A stretch of 64,000 nucleotides of DNA, from NCBI RefSeq assembly GCF_000235745.1, contig NZ_AGSX01000168.1, positions 1-64,000 of the forward strand, written 5' to 3'. The notes under the pieces are model-generated. The model did not search any database, was not told the origin of the DNA, and saw nothing but the letters and a program-made list of their open reading frames with translations. The stretch is from Stutzerimonas stutzeri SDM-LAC (GTDB taxonomy: Bacteria > Pseudomonadota > Gammaproteobacteria > Pseudomonadales > Pseudomonadaceae). Every line of letters begins with the position of its first letter. The first letter of the stretch is position 1. The translations under genes and the position numbers were made by a program. Shown here one piece after another: positions 28,540-39,030 of the stretch.

Positions 28540-31494
28540 TCAATCACCGGAATCTATTGCCTCGACATGACGCGGTAGGGTGATGCGGAAACGCGTACCG
28601 CGTTGAGTTTCCGGGTCGGCCGGGCTATCGATATTGATTTGCCCATAATGCTCTTCCACGATCGAATAGACCAGCGCGAGGCCCAGCCCGGTCCCTTCGC
28701 CTGGATCCTTGGTGGTGAAGAAAGGCTCGAACAGCCGATCCTGAATCGCTTGTGGAATGCCGCTGCCTTCGTCCTCGACTATGAGGTAGACGGTCTGTTC
28801 GGATACCTCGCTGCGTACTCGGATCGAACCGCCGGGTTCGGATGCATCGCGGGCATTGGACAGCAGGTTGATCAGCACTTGAGCGAGGCGCTGCGGGTCG
28901 CCTTCCGCCTGGTGATCGGGATCGCACAGGTTGAAAAAGTGCACCTCGGTGCCGCGACGATTGAGCGAGAGCAGGGCGATCGCATCCCGCGCCACCTCGG
29001 CCAGGCTCACCGGGTACAGGTCATGTTGTCTGCTGCCGGCATGAGCAAAGCTCATCAGTGACTGGACGATGCGCGAAACGCGTTTGGTCTGTTCGACAAT
29101 CTGGTTGCTGATCTCGATGATTTCGGCGTCTGCCTCGCGCTCCTCGCGCAGGTTTTGCGCCAGGCAGGCGATGCCGGTGATCGGGTTGCCAATTTCGTGG
29201 GCCACCCCGGCCGCCAGCCGGCCGATACTGGCCAGGCGTTCGGAGTGAACCAGGCGGTCTTCAAGCTGCTGGGTCTCGGTGAGGTCTTCGATCAGCAGGA
29301 CCAACCCGCTACTGCCCGGCGCCAGCGGCTCGGCAATCGCGGCCTTGTGCAGGTTCAGGCAGCGGCTGTGACCGTCCAGCTGCAGCCGTTGTTTATGCAG
29401 GTGCTCTTCGCGCTGTTGAGTGAAGTCGCTCAACAGGCTCTGCCAGGGCTCGGCGATAGTCGACAGGCGCGAGCCCACCACCTGCAGCGCGGGAATCTCG
29501 GTGAGCTCTTCCAGCGCTCTGTTCCACATCAGGATTTCCTGATCCTTGGCCAGCGAGCAGACGCCCATTGGCAACTCTTGCAGGGTCTGTCGGTGATAGC
29601 GGCGCAGGGCATCGAGTTCGGCTGCCAGGCCGGTAAGCCGCGAGTGGTAATCCTCCAGGCGACTCTCTATGAAGTGGATGTCTTCGGTTACGTAGCTGTC
29701 CGCACCGTTCTTGTATGAGAGGAAATTCTCGACGATGTCCTGGGCGACGCTCGGGCCCATCAGGCCTGACAGGTTTGCCTCGATGCGGTCGCGCAGCCGG
29801 CGCAAGGCATAGGGGCGGTGTTCATCGAAGGGCAATTGCAGATCCCGCAGTGCCTGTTCCACCTCCCGCTGCGCAGTCTTGGCGCCCAGCGGCTTGGCCA
29901 GCTGGGTAGCGAACTCCTGCGGCGAGGCGGCTGCCAGTTCACGTCGCTGAGGACGGCGGACGTTTTCCACCGCGCAGGCTTCGGCAGCGGCCTGCTCCTC
30001 GGGGCTGGTTTCGGTGAACAGCGAGAACAGCGAGAAAGCCAGCACGTTCACCGCCAGCGAGGCGATCGCTGCAAGATGCCAGCTGGTGTCGTCGAGCACG
30101 TAGACCACGTTGAAAAGCGGAATATAGAAACCATCAAGATTGCCTGCCAGCGGCAGCAGCATGGTCACAACCCAGACGGCGATACCGGCGAGCAGCCCAA
30201 CGATATAGCCGCGCCGATTGGCGGTCGGCCAATACAGCACGGAAAGCACGCCAGGCAGGAACTGCAAGGTCGCGACAAAGGCGACGATGCCCAGGTTGGA
30301 CAAATCCTGCTCGGCGCCCAGCATCAGATAGAAGCCGTAGCCGGCCATGATGATGGCGAGGATCAGGCTGCGACGCGTCCACTTCAACCAGCGGTAGATG
30401 TTGCCTTCTGTAGGCGGTTGATAGAGCGGTAACACGAGATGGTTCAGCGCCATACCCGACAGGGCCAGGGTGCTGACAATGATCAGACCACTGGAGGCTG
30501 AAAGTCCGCCGATGAAGGCCAGCAGTGTCAGTGTCTCGCTCTGCGCCGTAATACCGAGGCCGAGGGTGAAATATTCCGGGTTGGTGCTGACGCCAAGTTT
30601 GAGCCCGGCCCAGAGAATCAGCGGCACGGCCAGGCTCATCAGCAGCAGATACAGCGGCAGGCCCCAGCTGGCGCTGACCAGCGCGCGCGGGTTGAGATTT
30701 TCAGTAAAGGTCATGTGATACATGTGCGGCATCACGATCGCTGACGCGAAGAACACCAGCAACAGGGTGCGCCACGGTCCTTCCTGCAGCGGTGTGTGTA
30801 ACGCCTGTAGCGCCGACTGGTTCTGCAGCAGCCAGGTTTCCAGCTGATGCGGTCCGCCAAACACGACAAACAGCGCATACAAACCGATGGCGCCGAAGGT
30901 CAGCAACTTGACCACCGATTCGAACGCGATGGCGAACACCAGCCCTTCGTGCTTCTCCCGCGTGGCGATATGCCGGGCACCGAACAGAATGGTGAACAGC
31001 ATGATCATCACGCAGTAACCCAGCGCGACCCGTTCCTGCAGGGGCTCGAGGGTGAGGATGCCGATGGCATCGGCGACTGCCTGAATCTGCAGGGCGAGCA
31101 GCGGCAGCATGCCAATCAGCATGACCACCGTGGTCAGTGCGCCGCTCCAGGTGCTACGGAAGCGGAAGGCGAACAGGTCCGCCAGCGACGCCAGCTGATA
31201 GGTCCGGGTAACGCGCAGTATTGGGTAGAGCAGTACCGGCGCCAGCAGAAACGCACCGCACACGCCCAGGTAGGTCGCGAGGAATCCGTAGCCGTACTGA
31301 TAGGCAAGACCCACCGTGCCGTAGAACGCCCAGGCGCTTGCATAGACGCCGAGCGACAGGGTGTAGGTGAGTGGATGGCGAATGATCCACCGCGGGATCA
31401 GCCCGCGCTCGCTGACCCAGGCGACGCCGAACAGCATCAACAGGTAGGCGACGCTGATCAGGATCAGGTGGCTGAGGCTAAAGCTCGTCTGCAT
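28540..31494 (-). CDS. cbrA: Sensor histidine kinase CbrA with SLC5-type transporter domain
   Basis: Membrane sensor kinase partner of CbrB. The 984-residue length matches Pseudomonas CbrA. The first roughly 500 residues form about 13 membrane helices of the SLC5 sodium/solute symporter type (start MQTSFSLSHLILISVAYLLM), then a linker (STAC region), a PAS domain (about 620-730), the dimerisation/phosphoacceptor domain with His766 in VAHEIGNPITG, and an ATPase domain with N, G1 and G2 boxes (LINLLSNARDAS, VEDEGSGIP, GLGLALVYSIVEEHYG). Its start lies inside cbrX, with a 17-base overlap. Confidence 0.96.
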   Translation of the reverse strand: MQTSFSLSHLILISVAYLLMLFGVAWVSERGLIPRWIIRHPLTYTLSLGVYASAWAFYGTVGLAYQYGYGFLATYLGVCGAFLLAPVLLYPILRVTRTYQLASLADLFAFRFRSTWSGALTTVVMLIGMLPLLALQIQAVADAIGILTLEPLQERVALGYCVMIMLFTILFGARHIATREKHEGLVFAIAFESVVKLLTFGAIGLYALFVVFGGPHQLETWLLQNQSALQALHTPLQEGPWRTLLLVFFASAIVMPHMYHMTFTENLNPRALVSASWGLPLYLLLMSLAVPLILWAGLKLGVSTNPEYFTLGLGITAQSETLTLLAFIGGLSASSGLIIVSTLALSGMALNHLVLPLYQPPTEGNIYRWLKWTRRSLILAIIMAGYGFYLMLGAEQDLSNLGIVAFVATLQFLPGVLSVLYWPTANRRGYIVGLLAGIAVWVVTMLLPLAGNLDGFYIPLFNVVYVLDDTSWHLAAIASLAVNVLAFSLFSLFTETSPEEQAAAEACAVENVRRPQRRELAAASPQEFATQLAKPLGAKTAQREVEQALRDLQLPFDEHRPYALRRLRDRIEANLSGLMGPSVAQDIVENFLSYKNGADSYVTEDIHFIESRLEDYHSRLTGLAAELDALRRYHRQTLQELPMGVCSLAKDQEILMWNRALEELTEIPALQVVGSRLSTIAEPWQSLLSDFTQQREEHLHKQRLQLDGHSRCLNLHKAAIAEPLAPGSSGLVLLIEDLTETQQLEDRLVHSERLASIGRLAAGVAHEIGNPITGIACLAQNLREEREADAEIIEISNQIVEQTKRVSRIVQSLMSFAHAGSRQHDLYPVSLAEVARDAIALLSLNRRGTEVHFFNLCDPDHQAEGDPQRLAQVLINLLSNARDASEPGGSIRVRSEVSEQTVYLIVEDEGSGIPQAIQDRLFEPFFTTKDPGEGTGLGLALVYSIVEEHYGQINIDSPADPETQRGTRFRITLPRHVEAIDSGD

Positions 31495-31654
31495 CGCGTT
31501 GACTCTGAAGAATGAAGGTCACCACGATGAGGATCAGCCACAACAGATAGGGCCGGTACCACGCGCCGTTGGGGTCAATCCACCAGTCCATGATTGCAGG
31601 GGAAAACAGATAGATCCCCACCACCAGGAGCAGCACCAGTCGGTAGATGTACAT
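31478..31654 (-). CDS. cbrX: Small membrane protein CbrX
   Basis: A 58-residue protein with two hydrophobic segments (about 3-22 and 37-53) separated by DWWIDPNGAWYRPY and ending QSQRDADEL. Its stop is inside cbrA, a 17-base overlap, so cbrA translation is probably coupled to it. From memory, P. putida has such an ORF, cbrX, whose translation is coupled to cbrA. The ATG at 31654 is preferred to one 43 codons upstream, which adds unlikely sequence. No independent function is known. Confidence 0.8.
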   Translation of the reverse strand: MYIYRLVLLLVVGIYLFSPAIMDWWIDPNGAWYRPYLLWLILIVVTFILQSQRDADEL

Positions 31655-31828
31655 GCTGGAACTCGTGTCGAAAGTAGGCGGATGGTAAAGGAAGCAGCTT
31701 GAAGCACAAAGCCGGAGTCCATGTCGATGAGCTGCGACGGGGCGGCTAACGAGCGGAGCGATCGTGGCTTCGGCGAAAATCATGTGGCTTCGTCGAGTGC
31801 CTGAGCCGACATCGAGTCGCTTCCTGCT

Positions 31829-32719
31829 CTAGCGCAGCTGCGACTCGGCGAGCGTCCGACAACGCGGGATGCACTCGGCATTCCAGTGGGCGGTTGCCCA
31901 CGTCAGTACCTCACCGGGCAGGGCATCGCTCAGCTCGCTTGGCGTAGGTTGGCCGAGCGCGCGCAATGCACGCAGCAATAGCGGTGTGGCTTCGGCCGGC
32001 TGCAGCGGTGGCGAGCGGTAGCGTTTACCCAGCTTATGACCATCGGGCTGAATGATCAGCGGCACGTGCAGGTATCGCGGTTGCGGAAGACCGAGCAGCT
32101 CCTGCAGGTAGAGCTGTCGCGGCGTGGAGTCGAGCAGATCGGCGCCGCGAACGATGTCGGTCACGCCTTGCCAGGCATCGTCGAGCACCACTGCAAGCTG
32201 GTAGGCGATCAGCCCGTCTCTGCGGCGGATAACGAAATCGCCAACTTCCCGGGCCAGGTCCTGGCTGTAGTGACCCTGAACGCGATCGCTGAAGCTGTAG
32301 GTGCGATCCGGCACGCGCAGACGGATGGCGGCGTCGTGGGTGTCGCGGCCGGCTTCACGGCAGAAACCCGGGTAGAGTCCGGCGAACGCCTGCAATTGCT
32401 TGCGCGAGCAGGTGCATGCATAGGCATGGCCGTCCTGCCTGAGGCGACCGATCACTTCGTTATAGACGTCAAGCCGTTCGCTCTGGCGGACCATCTGGCC
32501 ATCCCACTGAAAGCCGTAGGCTTCCAATGCCTGCAGAATCGAGGTCTGCGCTCCCGGCATTTCGCGCGGCGGATCGAGGTCTTCCATGCGCAGCAGCCAA
32601 CGGCCACCGACGGCACGGGCATCGAGATAGGAGGCGAGGGCGGCGATCAACGAGCCGAAGTGCAGATAGCCACTGGGGGTCGGCGCGAAGCGGCCTATAT
32701 AGGAAGAGGATGCGGACAT
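31829..32719 (-). CDS. gluQ: Glutamyl-Q tRNA(Asp) synthetase
   Basis: Truncated glutamyl-tRNA synthetase paralogue that attaches glutamate to queuosine in tRNA-Asp. The 296-residue product has RFAPTPSGYLHFGS (HIGH-type motif), the zinc-binding cysteine region CTCSR...YPGFC, and the KMSKS-like HKLGKR, and lacks the anticodon-binding domain, as in this family. The start is ATG 32719 (MSASSSYIGRFAPTPSG); an ORF start 70 codons upstream runs into the dksA terminator. dksA lies upstream on the same strand, the classic dksA-gluQ order. Confidence 0.95.
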   Translation of the reverse strand: MSASSSYIGRFAPTPSGYLHFGSLIAALASYLDARAVGGRWLLRMEDLDPPREMPGAQTSILQALEAYGFQWDGQMVRQSERLDVYNEVIGRLRQDGHAYACTCSRKQLQAFAGLYPGFCREAGRDTHDAAIRLRVPDRTYSFSDRVQGHYSQDLAREVGDFVIRRRDGLIAYQLAVVLDDAWQGVTDIVRGADLLDSTPRQLYLQELLGLPQPRYLHVPLIIQPDGHKLGKRYRSPPLQPAEATPLLLRALRALGQPTPSELSDALPGEVLTWATAHWNAECIPRCRTLAESQLR

Positions 32720-32784
32720 GGGCCGGCTCGGATTAGGCGTGTCGAGGCGGGGGTGAAGCAACATCGAGGGGAGGCCGGAAATGA

Positions 32785-32808
32785 AGCGGGGCGCAGTAGC
32801 GCCCCGTT
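32785..32808 (-). terminator. Terminator-like hairpin between dksA and gluQ
   Basis: CGGGGCGC (32787-32794) and GCGCCCCG (32799-32806) form an eight-pair stem with a four-base loop. The minus-strand tail CTTCATTT is only weakly T-rich, so partial termination is likely. A terminator between these genes is known in E. coli. Confidence 0.55.
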
Positions 32809-32813
32809 CAGGA

Positions 32814-33257
32814 TCAGGAACCGATCTGCTTTTCCTTGATCTCCGCCAGCGTCTTGCAGTCGATGCACAACGTTGCGGTGGGACGGGCTTCCAGACGGCG
32901 AATGCCGATCTCGACGCCACAGGAATCACACCAGCCGTATTCGTTGTCTTCGATCAGTTGCAGCGTCTCGTCGATCTTCTTGATCAACTTGCGCTCGCGA
33001 TCACGGGCGCGTAGTTCCAGGCTGAATTCTTCTTCCTGGCTGGCGCGGTCGGCCGGGTCGGGGAAGTTAGCCGCTTCGTCCTGCATGTGATGCACGGTAC
33101 GGTCGACTTCCTCCATCAGCTCCAGCTTCCACTTATTGAGGATGCCGGTGAAATGAGCGCGCATGTTGTCGCTCATGTACTCCTCGCCTTTGGACTCCTT
33201 ATAAGGAACGAAGGCGCGGATCAATTGATTGCTGGGTGTCGTTTTAGTAATGGGCAT
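32814..33257 (-). CDS. dksA: RNA polymerase-binding transcription factor DksA
   Basis: Binds the RNA polymerase secondary channel and, with ppGpp, controls rRNA and amino-acid promoters. The 147-residue product has the coiled-coil tip with Asp67, Asp70 and Ala72 (DPADRAS) and a four-cysteine zinc finger at Cys110, Cys113, Cys131 and Cys134. The ATG at 33257 gives [11 protein letters not shown], the usual Pseudomonas start; a longer frame upstream is not supported. It is divergent from the aminotransferase gene, with about 190 bases between them holding both promoters. Confidence 0.96.
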   Translation of the reverse strand: MPITKTTPSNQLIRAFVPYKESKGEEYMSDNMRAHFTGILNKWKLELMEEVDRTVHHMQDEAANFPDPADRASQEEEFSLELRARDRERKLIKKIDETLQLIEDNEYGWCDSCGVEIGIRRLEARPTATLCIDCKTLAEIKEKQIGS

Positions 33258-33450
33258 GGATGAACGCCTCTCGCTATGTCCATTGCGCAGGATAGTGAAA
33301 TCCCTCTGCCGGCCCGTGCCGGCCCTGCGGCTGCAAGCGGGCGAACTTACCAGATCGTATCGGGGTGCGCTACTCCCGAATATCACGGTGGCTGCGGTGT
33401 CAGAGGGACCTTCGGTAGAATTCACGTTTTGTACTCATCAGGAAGGTCAG

Positions 33451-34623
33451 ATGACCTCGTCATATAGCGCGCGTAGTCGTGCAATCGAACCCTTTCACGT
33501 CATGGCATTGCTGGCCCGGGCCAACGAATTGCAGGCATCGGGACGTGACGTCATCCACCTGGAAATCGGCGAGCCGGACTTCACAACCGCCGAGCCCATA
33601 GTCGCGGCCGGTCAGGCTGCCCTCGCTGCTGGTCATACCCGCTACACCGCTGCCCGTGGGCTGCCGCAGCTGCGCGAGGCGATTGCCGGTTTCTACAAGC
33701 AGCGCTATCAACTGTCTATTGACCCCGAACGCGTGCTGATTACTCCCGGCGGATCCGGTGCGCTTCTTCTGGCCAGCAGTTTGCTGGTCGATCCAGGTAA
33801 GCATTGGCTGTTGGCCGATCCCGGCTACCCATGCAACCGGCATTTCCTGCGCCTGATCGAAGGTGCCGCGCAGCTGGTGCCGGTGGGGCCGGACGTGCGT
33901 TATCAACTGACGGCCGATCTGGTTGAGCGCTATTGGGACAGGGACAGCGTTGGTGCCCTGGTCGCCTCGCCGGCCAATCCCACCGGCACCCTGCTGACCC
34001 GTGACGAGCTGGCGGGTCTGTCCGCTGCGTTGAAGAGCCGCGGCGGGCATCTGGTGGTGGACGAGATTTACCACGGCCTCACCTATGGCACCGATGCGGC
34101 CAGTGTGCTGGAAGTCGACGACTCGGCGTTCGTGCTAAACAGCTTTTCCAAGTACTTCGGAATGACCGGCTGGCGTCTCGGTTGGCTGGTCGCGCCACCT
34201 GGAGCTGTCAGCGAGCTGGAAAAGCTTGCGCAGAACCTCTACATCAGTGCCCCGACCATGGCCCAGCATGCGGCCCTGGCCTGCTTCGAACCGGCCACGC
34301 TGGAAATCCTCGAAGCGCGCCGTGACGAGTTCGCCAAGCGCCGAGATTTTCTGCTGCCCGCACTGCGCGAGTTGGGCTTCGGTATTGCGGTAGAGCCGGA
34401 AGGGGCGTTCTATCTCTACGCCGATATCAGTGCCATCGGCGGTGATGCTTACACGTTCTGCCAGCACATGCTGGAAACCGAATTCGTCGCCATCACGCCA
34501 GGGCTTGATTTCGGTCGGCACCAGGCCGGTCATCATGTACGTTTCGCCTACACCCAGGCTCTGCCTCGGCTGGAACAGGCTGTCGAACGCATTGCCCGTG
34601 GCCTGCAGAGCTGGAAAGGCTGA
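33451..34623 (+). CDS. PLP-dependent aminotransferase (class I/II)
   Basis: A 390-residue fold-type I aminotransferase of the aspartate/alanine aminotransferase group. PLP residues are visible: Asn176 in SPANPTG, Asp204 and Tyr207 in VVDEIYHGL, Lys234 in [15 protein letters not shown], and a substrate Arg near HHVRFAY. The ATG at 33451 follows GGAAGG and gives [15 protein letters not shown]; an in-frame start 74 codons upstream lies antisense to dksA and is rejected. Its stop overlaps the sfsA start by one base. Amino-acid specificity cannot be read from sequence. Confidence 0.92.
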   Translation: MTSSYSARSRAIEPFHVMALLARANELQASGRDVIHLEIGEPDFTTAEPIVAAGQAALAAGHTRYTAARGLPQLREAIAGFYKQRYQLSIDPERVLITPGGSGALLLASSLLVDPGKHWLLADPGYPCNRHFLRLIEGAAQLVPVGPDVRYQLTADLVERYWDRDSVGALVASPANPTGTLLTRDELAGLSAALKSRGGHLVVDEIYHGLTYGTDAASVLEVDDSAFVLNSFSKYFGMTGWRLGWLVAPPGAVSELEKLAQNLYISAPTMAQHAALACFEPATLEILEARRDEFAKRRDFLLPALRELGFGIAVEPEGAFYLYADISAIGGDAYTFCQHMLETEFVAITPGLDFGRHQAGHHVRFAYTQALPRLEQAVERIARGLQSWKG

Positions 34624-35330
34624 TGCGATTCTCGACCCCTCTTGAGCAGGGACGCCTGGTTCGGCGCTACAAGCGCTTTCTTGCCGATGTGGTCACCGAA
34701 ACGGGTGACGAGCTGTGCATCCATTGCCCGAACACCGGCTCGATGCTTAATTGCATGGGTGAGGGCGCACGCGTCTGGTTCCAACGCAACAGCGATCCCA
34801 AGCGCAAGCTGCCGGGGACATGGGAGTTGGTGGAAACGCCGCAGGGGCGCCTGGCCTGTGTCAACACGGCACGCGCCAATCGGCTGGTCGAAGAAGCCCT
34901 GCTGGCAGGCGTGATTGGGGAATTGAACGGCTTCACCGCGCTCAAGCGGGAGGTGGCCTACGGGCTCGAAAACAGCCGTGTGGATTTCCGCCTGGACTAT
35001 CCCACCGGGCCGGCGTTCGTTGAAGTCAAAAGCGTGACCCTGGGGTTCGCTGATACGGCTGTTGCAGCCTTTCCCGATGCGGTTACGGACCGCGGCGCTC
35101 GCCATTTGCGCGAACTGGCAGTGCTGGCCCGTCAGGGCATGCGGGCGGTACAGCTGTATTGCGTCAACCTCACTGGTATCGAGGCCGTGCGCCCTGCTGG
35201 GGAGATCGACCCGCGCTACGCCGCGGCGCTGCGGGACGCGGTGGCGGCGGGCGTCGAAGTGCTGGCGTATGGCGTCGAGCTGTCGCCGGAAGAGATCCGG
35301 CTGGTGCGCCCCTTGCCGGTCATTCTTTAG
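34623..35330 (+). CDS. sfsA: DNA/RNA nuclease SfsA (sugar fermentation stimulation protein)
   Basis: A 235-residue protein of the SfsA family, reported to bind DNA and, in older work, to increase maltose metabolism in E. coli. Conserved segments are [74 protein letters not shown] and a C-terminal VRPLPV. The nuclease-like core carries Asp/Glu/Lys residues. Its ATG overlaps the preceding gene's TGA (TGATG), so the two are cotranscribed. Confidence 0.95.
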   Translation: MRFSTPLEQGRLVRRYKRFLADVVTETGDELCIHCPNTGSMLNCMGEGARVWFQRNSDPKRKLPGTWELVETPQGRLACVNTARANRLVEEALLAGVIGELNGFTALKREVAYGLENSRVDFRLDYPTGPAFVEVKSVTLGFADTAVAAFPDAVTDRGARHLRELAVLARQGMRAVQLYCVNLTGIEAVRPAGEIDPRYAAALRDAVAAGVEVLAYGVELSPEEIRLVRPLPVIL

Positions 35331-35358
35331 CCAGGCTCGTCGCGACCCGCGGTTCGCA

Positions 35359-36681
35359 TCATTCAGTGTCCGCGGGTGTTACCCGCCAGATCACGTTACC
35401 GACGTCATCGGCCACCAACAGCGCGCCGGCGTTGTCCACTGCGACGCCTGCCGGGCGTCCCATGGCTTGCTCATCCTCGTTGAGAAAGCCGGCCAGCACG
35501 TCTTCGGCTGTGCCGTCCGGCTTGCCATCCTTGAAGGGTACGAAAACCACTTTGTAGCCACTGCGCGGTTTGCGGTTCCATGAGCCATGCTGGCCGATGA
35601 AAGCGCCGTGTCGGTAGCGCTCGGGCAGCAGCGAACCTTCATAAAAGGCCAGCCCGAGGGAGGCTGTGTGTGCGCCAAGCGCGTAGTCGGGCACGATGGC
35701 GTTGGCCACCAGGTCCGGCCGTTGCGGCTTGACCCGCTCGTCGAGGTGCTGACCGTAATAGCTGTAGGGCCAGCCGTAGAAGCCTCCGTCCTGGACAGAG
35801 GTCATGTAGTCCGGCACCAAGTCGCTGCCAATTTCGTCGCGCTCATTCACCGTAGTCCACAGCTCGCCGCTGTCGGGTTGCCACGCCAGGCCGTTGGGGT
35901 TGCGCAGGCCGGAGGCGAACAGCCGCAGCGTTTCGCTCTGCAGGTCAACTTCGAGAATGGCTGCGCGGTTTTCCTCCGCTTCCATGCCGTTCTCGGCAAC
36001 GTTGCTGTTGGAGCCGCTGGTGACGTACAACCGTGATCCGTCCGGGCTGGCGATGACGTTCTTGGTCCAATGATGATTGATCGGCCCGGCGGGCAGGTTG
36101 ACGACTTTCTCACCCGCCGCGTCGATGCGGTTAACGCCTTGTTTATAGGGGAAGCGCACCAGTGCATCAGTATTGGCGACATAGAGCTGATCGCCTATGA
36201 GCGCCATGCCGAACGGTGAGTGCAACCCCTCGAGAAATACCGAGCGGTGTTCAAGCGTGCCGTCACCATCGCGGTCACGCAGCAGCGTAATGCGGTCGGC
36301 GCTCTCGCCGCCGGAGCCCGCCCGCGCCATGACCTTTTTCATAATCCAGCCACGAATGCCCTGGCCGTTCTCCGGCTTCGCGGGCGCATTGCTTTCGGCC
36401 ACAAGCACGTCACCATTGGGCAGCACGTAGAGCCAGCGCGGGTGGTCGAGGTTGTCGGCGAATGCTTGAACCTGCAGTCCGGCGGCCGCTTGCGGAGTCC
36501 GGCCCTCGGGCCAGCCGGTGGCTTCGGCGATGTTGACGGTCGGGATCAGCGTCTCGTTCGGTTCGGGCAGCGCAGGGTCCGGCCCGTAGCCGGCCTCGAC
36601 TGGCAGTGTGGCGGTATCGCCGCAGCCGACCAGGCCAAGCATAAGCGCCCCGGTGGTCAGGTAAGCGTAACGGTTATGCAT
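35359..36681 (-). CDS. PQQ-dependent sugar dehydrogenase-type lipoprotein (sorbosone family)
   Basis: A 440-residue exported protein. The N-terminus has a lipobox (LMLGLVGCG) suggesting lipidation at about Cys20, then a six-bladed beta-propeller of the soluble glucose/sorbosone dehydrogenase (GSDH) family with motifs [48 protein letters not shown] and HGSWNR. Family members need pyrroloquinoline quinone and Ca2+ and oxidise sugars or aldehydes in the periplasm. AGGAG precedes the ATG at 36681. Substrate unknown. Confidence 0.88.
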   Translation of the reverse strand: MHNRYAYLTTGALMLGLVGCGDTATLPVEAGYGPDPALPEPNETLIPTVNIAEATGWPEGRTPQAAAGLQVQAFADNLDHPRWLYVLPNGDVLVAESNAPAKPENGQGIRGWIMKKVMARAGSGGESADRITLLRDRDGDGTLEHRSVFLEGLHSPFGMALIGDQLYVANTDALVRFPYKQGVNRIDAAGEKVVNLPAGPINHHWTKNVIASPDGSRLYVTSGSNSNVAENGMEAEENRAAILEVDLQSETLRLFASGLRNPNGLAWQPDSGELWTTVNERDEIGSDLVPDYMTSVQDGGFYGWPYSYYGQHLDERVKPQRPDLVANAIVPDYALGAHTASLGLAFYEGSLLPERYRHGAFIGQHGSWNRKPRSGYKVVFVPFKDGKPDGTAEDVLAGFLNEDEQAMGRPAGVAVDNAGALLVADDVGNVIWRVTPADTE

Positions 36682-36714
36682 GATCTACTCCTGGCTCAAG
36701 GCTGCAGGCGGTTG

Positions 36715-37242
36715 TCATGGGGCGTCATCCTGATCACGCCCTTTCTTTTCGGCACCGGCCGACCTATGCGCCGCATGCTGCTCCAGGCGAGGCATCAGCA
36801 AAAAGATCACCAGTGCGAAGGCCGTGGTCAGCACGGCGGTGGATTCGTGACCCAGCCCCGTGGCAACCCCGATGGCGGCGGTCAGCCAGATGCCGGCGGC
36901 GGTGGTGAGGCCCTTGACGTCCTGAACCGAGCTTCCCTTGAGGATAGTGCCGGCGCCAAGAAAACCAATGCCGGTGACAATGCCCTGCATGACGCGAGAG
37001 AGGTCCTCGATGGGCATTCCTGCTTCGAGGGGCACCAGCACGAAGAGGGCAGCGCCGAGCGACACCAGCATGTGGGTTCGCAGGCCGGCGGCCTTGCCCT
37101 TGTATTCCCGTTCGTAGCCGAGCACGCCCCCCAGAAACGCCGCCAGGACCAGCCGTACGGTGACGCGAATCGCATGTTCGAAGTCAGGGATGTCGGAAAA
37201 TTCCGAGGCAACGGTGCGGCTTAATATGTCCCACCACTCCAT
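36715..37242 (-). CDS. MgtC/SapB family membrane protein
   Basis: A 175-residue integral membrane protein with about four to five helices and the family pattern ETRVRL-like [43 protein letters not shown] and [12 protein letters not shown]. MgtC homologues inhibit F1Fo ATPase or support growth at low Mg2+ in pathogens, but many environmental copies are untested. GGGAGGA lies just before the ATG at 37242. It lies between the sugar dehydrogenase lipoprotein and a DUF5924-type gene on the same strand; no functional link is evident. Confidence 0.9.
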   Translation of the reverse strand: MEWWDILSRTVASEFSDIPDFEHAIRVTVRLVLAAFLGGVLGYEREYKGKAAGLRTHMLVSLGAALFVLVPLEAGMPIEDLSRVMQGIVTGIGFLGAGTILKGSSVQDVKGLTTAAGIWLTAAIGVATGLGHESTAVLTTAFALVIFLLMPRLEQHAAHRSAGAEKKGRDQDDAP

Positions 37243-37305
37243 GCATTCCTCCCGTGCCAGTAGCGGACGCCCTTTGCCGTTCGAGTTCCGCCTGGGTTCG
37301 GCGGT

Positions 37306-38328
37306 TCATTCGACGACCTCGAAACGCAGCATGCCGATCATTTGTCCGGCCTCGGTCATCACCCGTACGCGCCATTTGCCTTTGGCCTGCTTTGGGAAGT
37401 TGCGTTTGTGAGTCCATGCGCGATAGCCGGCATCCCGCCCGCCACTGATCTCCAGGGGAATGCGATCGACGCGTCGTCCGTTGTGTGTCCATTCATGATA
37501 GATGCGTTCTTTCAGACCGCGCGGCGCGTTGATCGCGGTAAAGGCATAGAGGCCATTGCTGTGCAGCTGTTGGCTGGATATTTCACGCAAACGATTGCCA
37601 GGCTTGCGCGAGGCATCATCAAGGGTCGTGGTCACCGCGACGTCTGTCAGCCAGAGCGTCGCTGGTGGTACCCAGGTGCGTCCCATCCAGCCGGCCAGGC
37701 CGACCACGGCGGCGAGCGCCAGCATCCCGAGCACGCTTTTCCAATTCCATGACGCAAACAGTCCGCTGAGGCTCGGCAATGCCAGCGCTACTGCGATGCC
37801 CAATGCCCACAGGTAGCTCTGCGGCGTCGACAGGTGAAAGATGATCGGCAAAGCGGTGAGCAGAACGGCGAACAATGTCAGCGCGTGAAATGCCAAATAC
37901 ACCCAGCGCCGCGGCGCCAGCCACTTGTAATAGAGCGGATCGACCAGCGAGACCAGCGCTGCCAAGCCCAGCATCACAGTGAACGCGGCCTGGCCACTGT
38001 TCCAGGTGGTGGTAATAAAGAAGAAAGGAATGATGAAGAACAGGCTTTCCTGGTGGACCATCTGCGTCACGTAGCGCAGCAGGGGCGGCGGTACTTTCCA
38101 GCCGAAGCGACGTTCCAGGCCGATGCGCAGGCTTTTTTCCAGCATCAGCCAGAACCAGCTGAACAGCATCAGCGCGGCGATGAACTTGGCTAGCCCAGCC
38201 TGGCGTTCGACCAGCACGAAACTGGCCAGGCCCGAACAAAAACCAAACAGCGCAACGGTACCGGGGTAGCGGCGAATCAGCCGCGAGGCCAGCTCGAACA
38301 GGCTCGAGAAACGGGACTTCAGCGACAT
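37306..38328 (-). CDS. Membrane protein with C-terminal DUF2914 domain (DUF5924 type)
   Basis: A 340-residue protein. Residues about 20-245 form seven to eight membrane helices, and about 250-338 form a soluble domain with the DUF2914 pattern LYAFTAINAPRGLKERIYHEWTHNG and RAWTHKRNFPK, ending GMLRFEVVE. It starts at ATG 38328 (MSLKSRFSSLFELASRL); an in-frame start 40 codons upstream precedes the conserved part. Function unknown; by architecture it resembles a membrane-anchored periplasmic binding protein. Confidence 0.8.
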   Translation of the reverse strand: MSLKSRFSSLFELASRLIRRYPGTVALFGFCSGLASFVLVERQAGLAKFIAALMLFSWFWLMLEKSLRIGLERRFGWKVPPPLLRYVTQMVHQESLFFIIPFFFITTTWNSGQAAFTVMLGLAALVSLVDPLYYKWLAPRRWVYLAFHALTLFAVLLTALPIIFHLSTPQSYLWALGIAVALALPSLSGLFASWNWKSVLGMLALAAVVGLAGWMGRTWVPPATLWLTDVAVTTTLDDASRKPGNRLREISSQQLHSNGLYAFTAINAPRGLKERIYHEWTHNGRRVDRIPLEISGGRDAGYRAWTHKRNFPKQAKGKWRVRVMTEAGQMIGMLRFEVVE

Positions 38329-38535
38329 ACAGGGTTCACGGTAAGAGGTCTCCCCAGTCGGCGCGGACGTTGGAAGCGAATGGTGGTGCGCATCTCGTGC
38401 GGAGCTCTTGAGCCTGACCCGGTGACAACGCTGCCAGCAGATGGCCATTGTGCGCAGCTTGATGCGGCATGCCGTCCTAGGGTCTCCTCACGACAACTCA
38501 GGTCGGCCCGCCTCGCTGCTTTTTCCGGCTGCAGA

Positions 38536-39030
38536 TTATGCAGGGATCGGCGTCGAGGTGATTGCGCTTTCGATGGCTGCACACAGCTGATCATAGGCGC
38601 GAGCGGTTTCCGGCGTCAGGCGGACCAGTGGCAGATCAACCGTCTGGCAGAGTTCATCGACGAAGGCATTGGCCGGGTCGGGTTGCTCCATTTCGATGGC
38701 GCAGCAGGGCGCCAGCGTCTGCAGGTCGCACAATAGAAAATCGAACCGTGCCGCAGAGATGCGATTGACCGCCCGATACCAGGGCGCGCGCCGCGGAACG
38801 GCTGTGACTTCAACCACATCAGCGACCCGCACCTTGCACAAGATCTGGAAGCGTTCGCCCACGGCCTGCTGCAACAGGGCGAGCAGTTCCCTTTCACTCG
38901 GTTGAAACAAGGGCTGCCTCAACGCGTACGGCATGCGCAATGCAGGGTGGTTGTACTGGCGCTGCTTGATTAAGAAGACCAGCCCAAAACAGACAAATGC
39001 GACCAGTACCAAAGCCAGGAAATTCATCAT
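38536..39030 (-). CDS. DUF2726 domain protein, membrane anchored
   Basis: A 164-residue protein with one N-terminal membrane helix (LALVLVAFVCFGLVFLI, about 4-21) and a cytoplasmic DUF2726 domain containing PLFQPSERELLALL, ILCKVRVADVV, RISAARFDFLLCD and FVDELCQTVDLPLVRL. DUF2726 resembles a PD-(D/E)xK nuclease-like fold in distant comparison, so a nucleic-acid role is possible but unproved. ATG 39030 is followed directly by a second in-frame ATG. Confidence 0.82.
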   Translation of the reverse strand: MMNFLALVLVAFVCFGLVFLIKQRQYNHPALRMPYALRQPLFQPSERELLALLQQAVGERFQILCKVRVADVVEVTAVPRRAPWYRAVNRISAARFDFLLCDLQTLAPCCAIEMEQPDPANAFVDELCQTVDLPLVRLTPETARAYDQLCAAIESAITSTPIPA

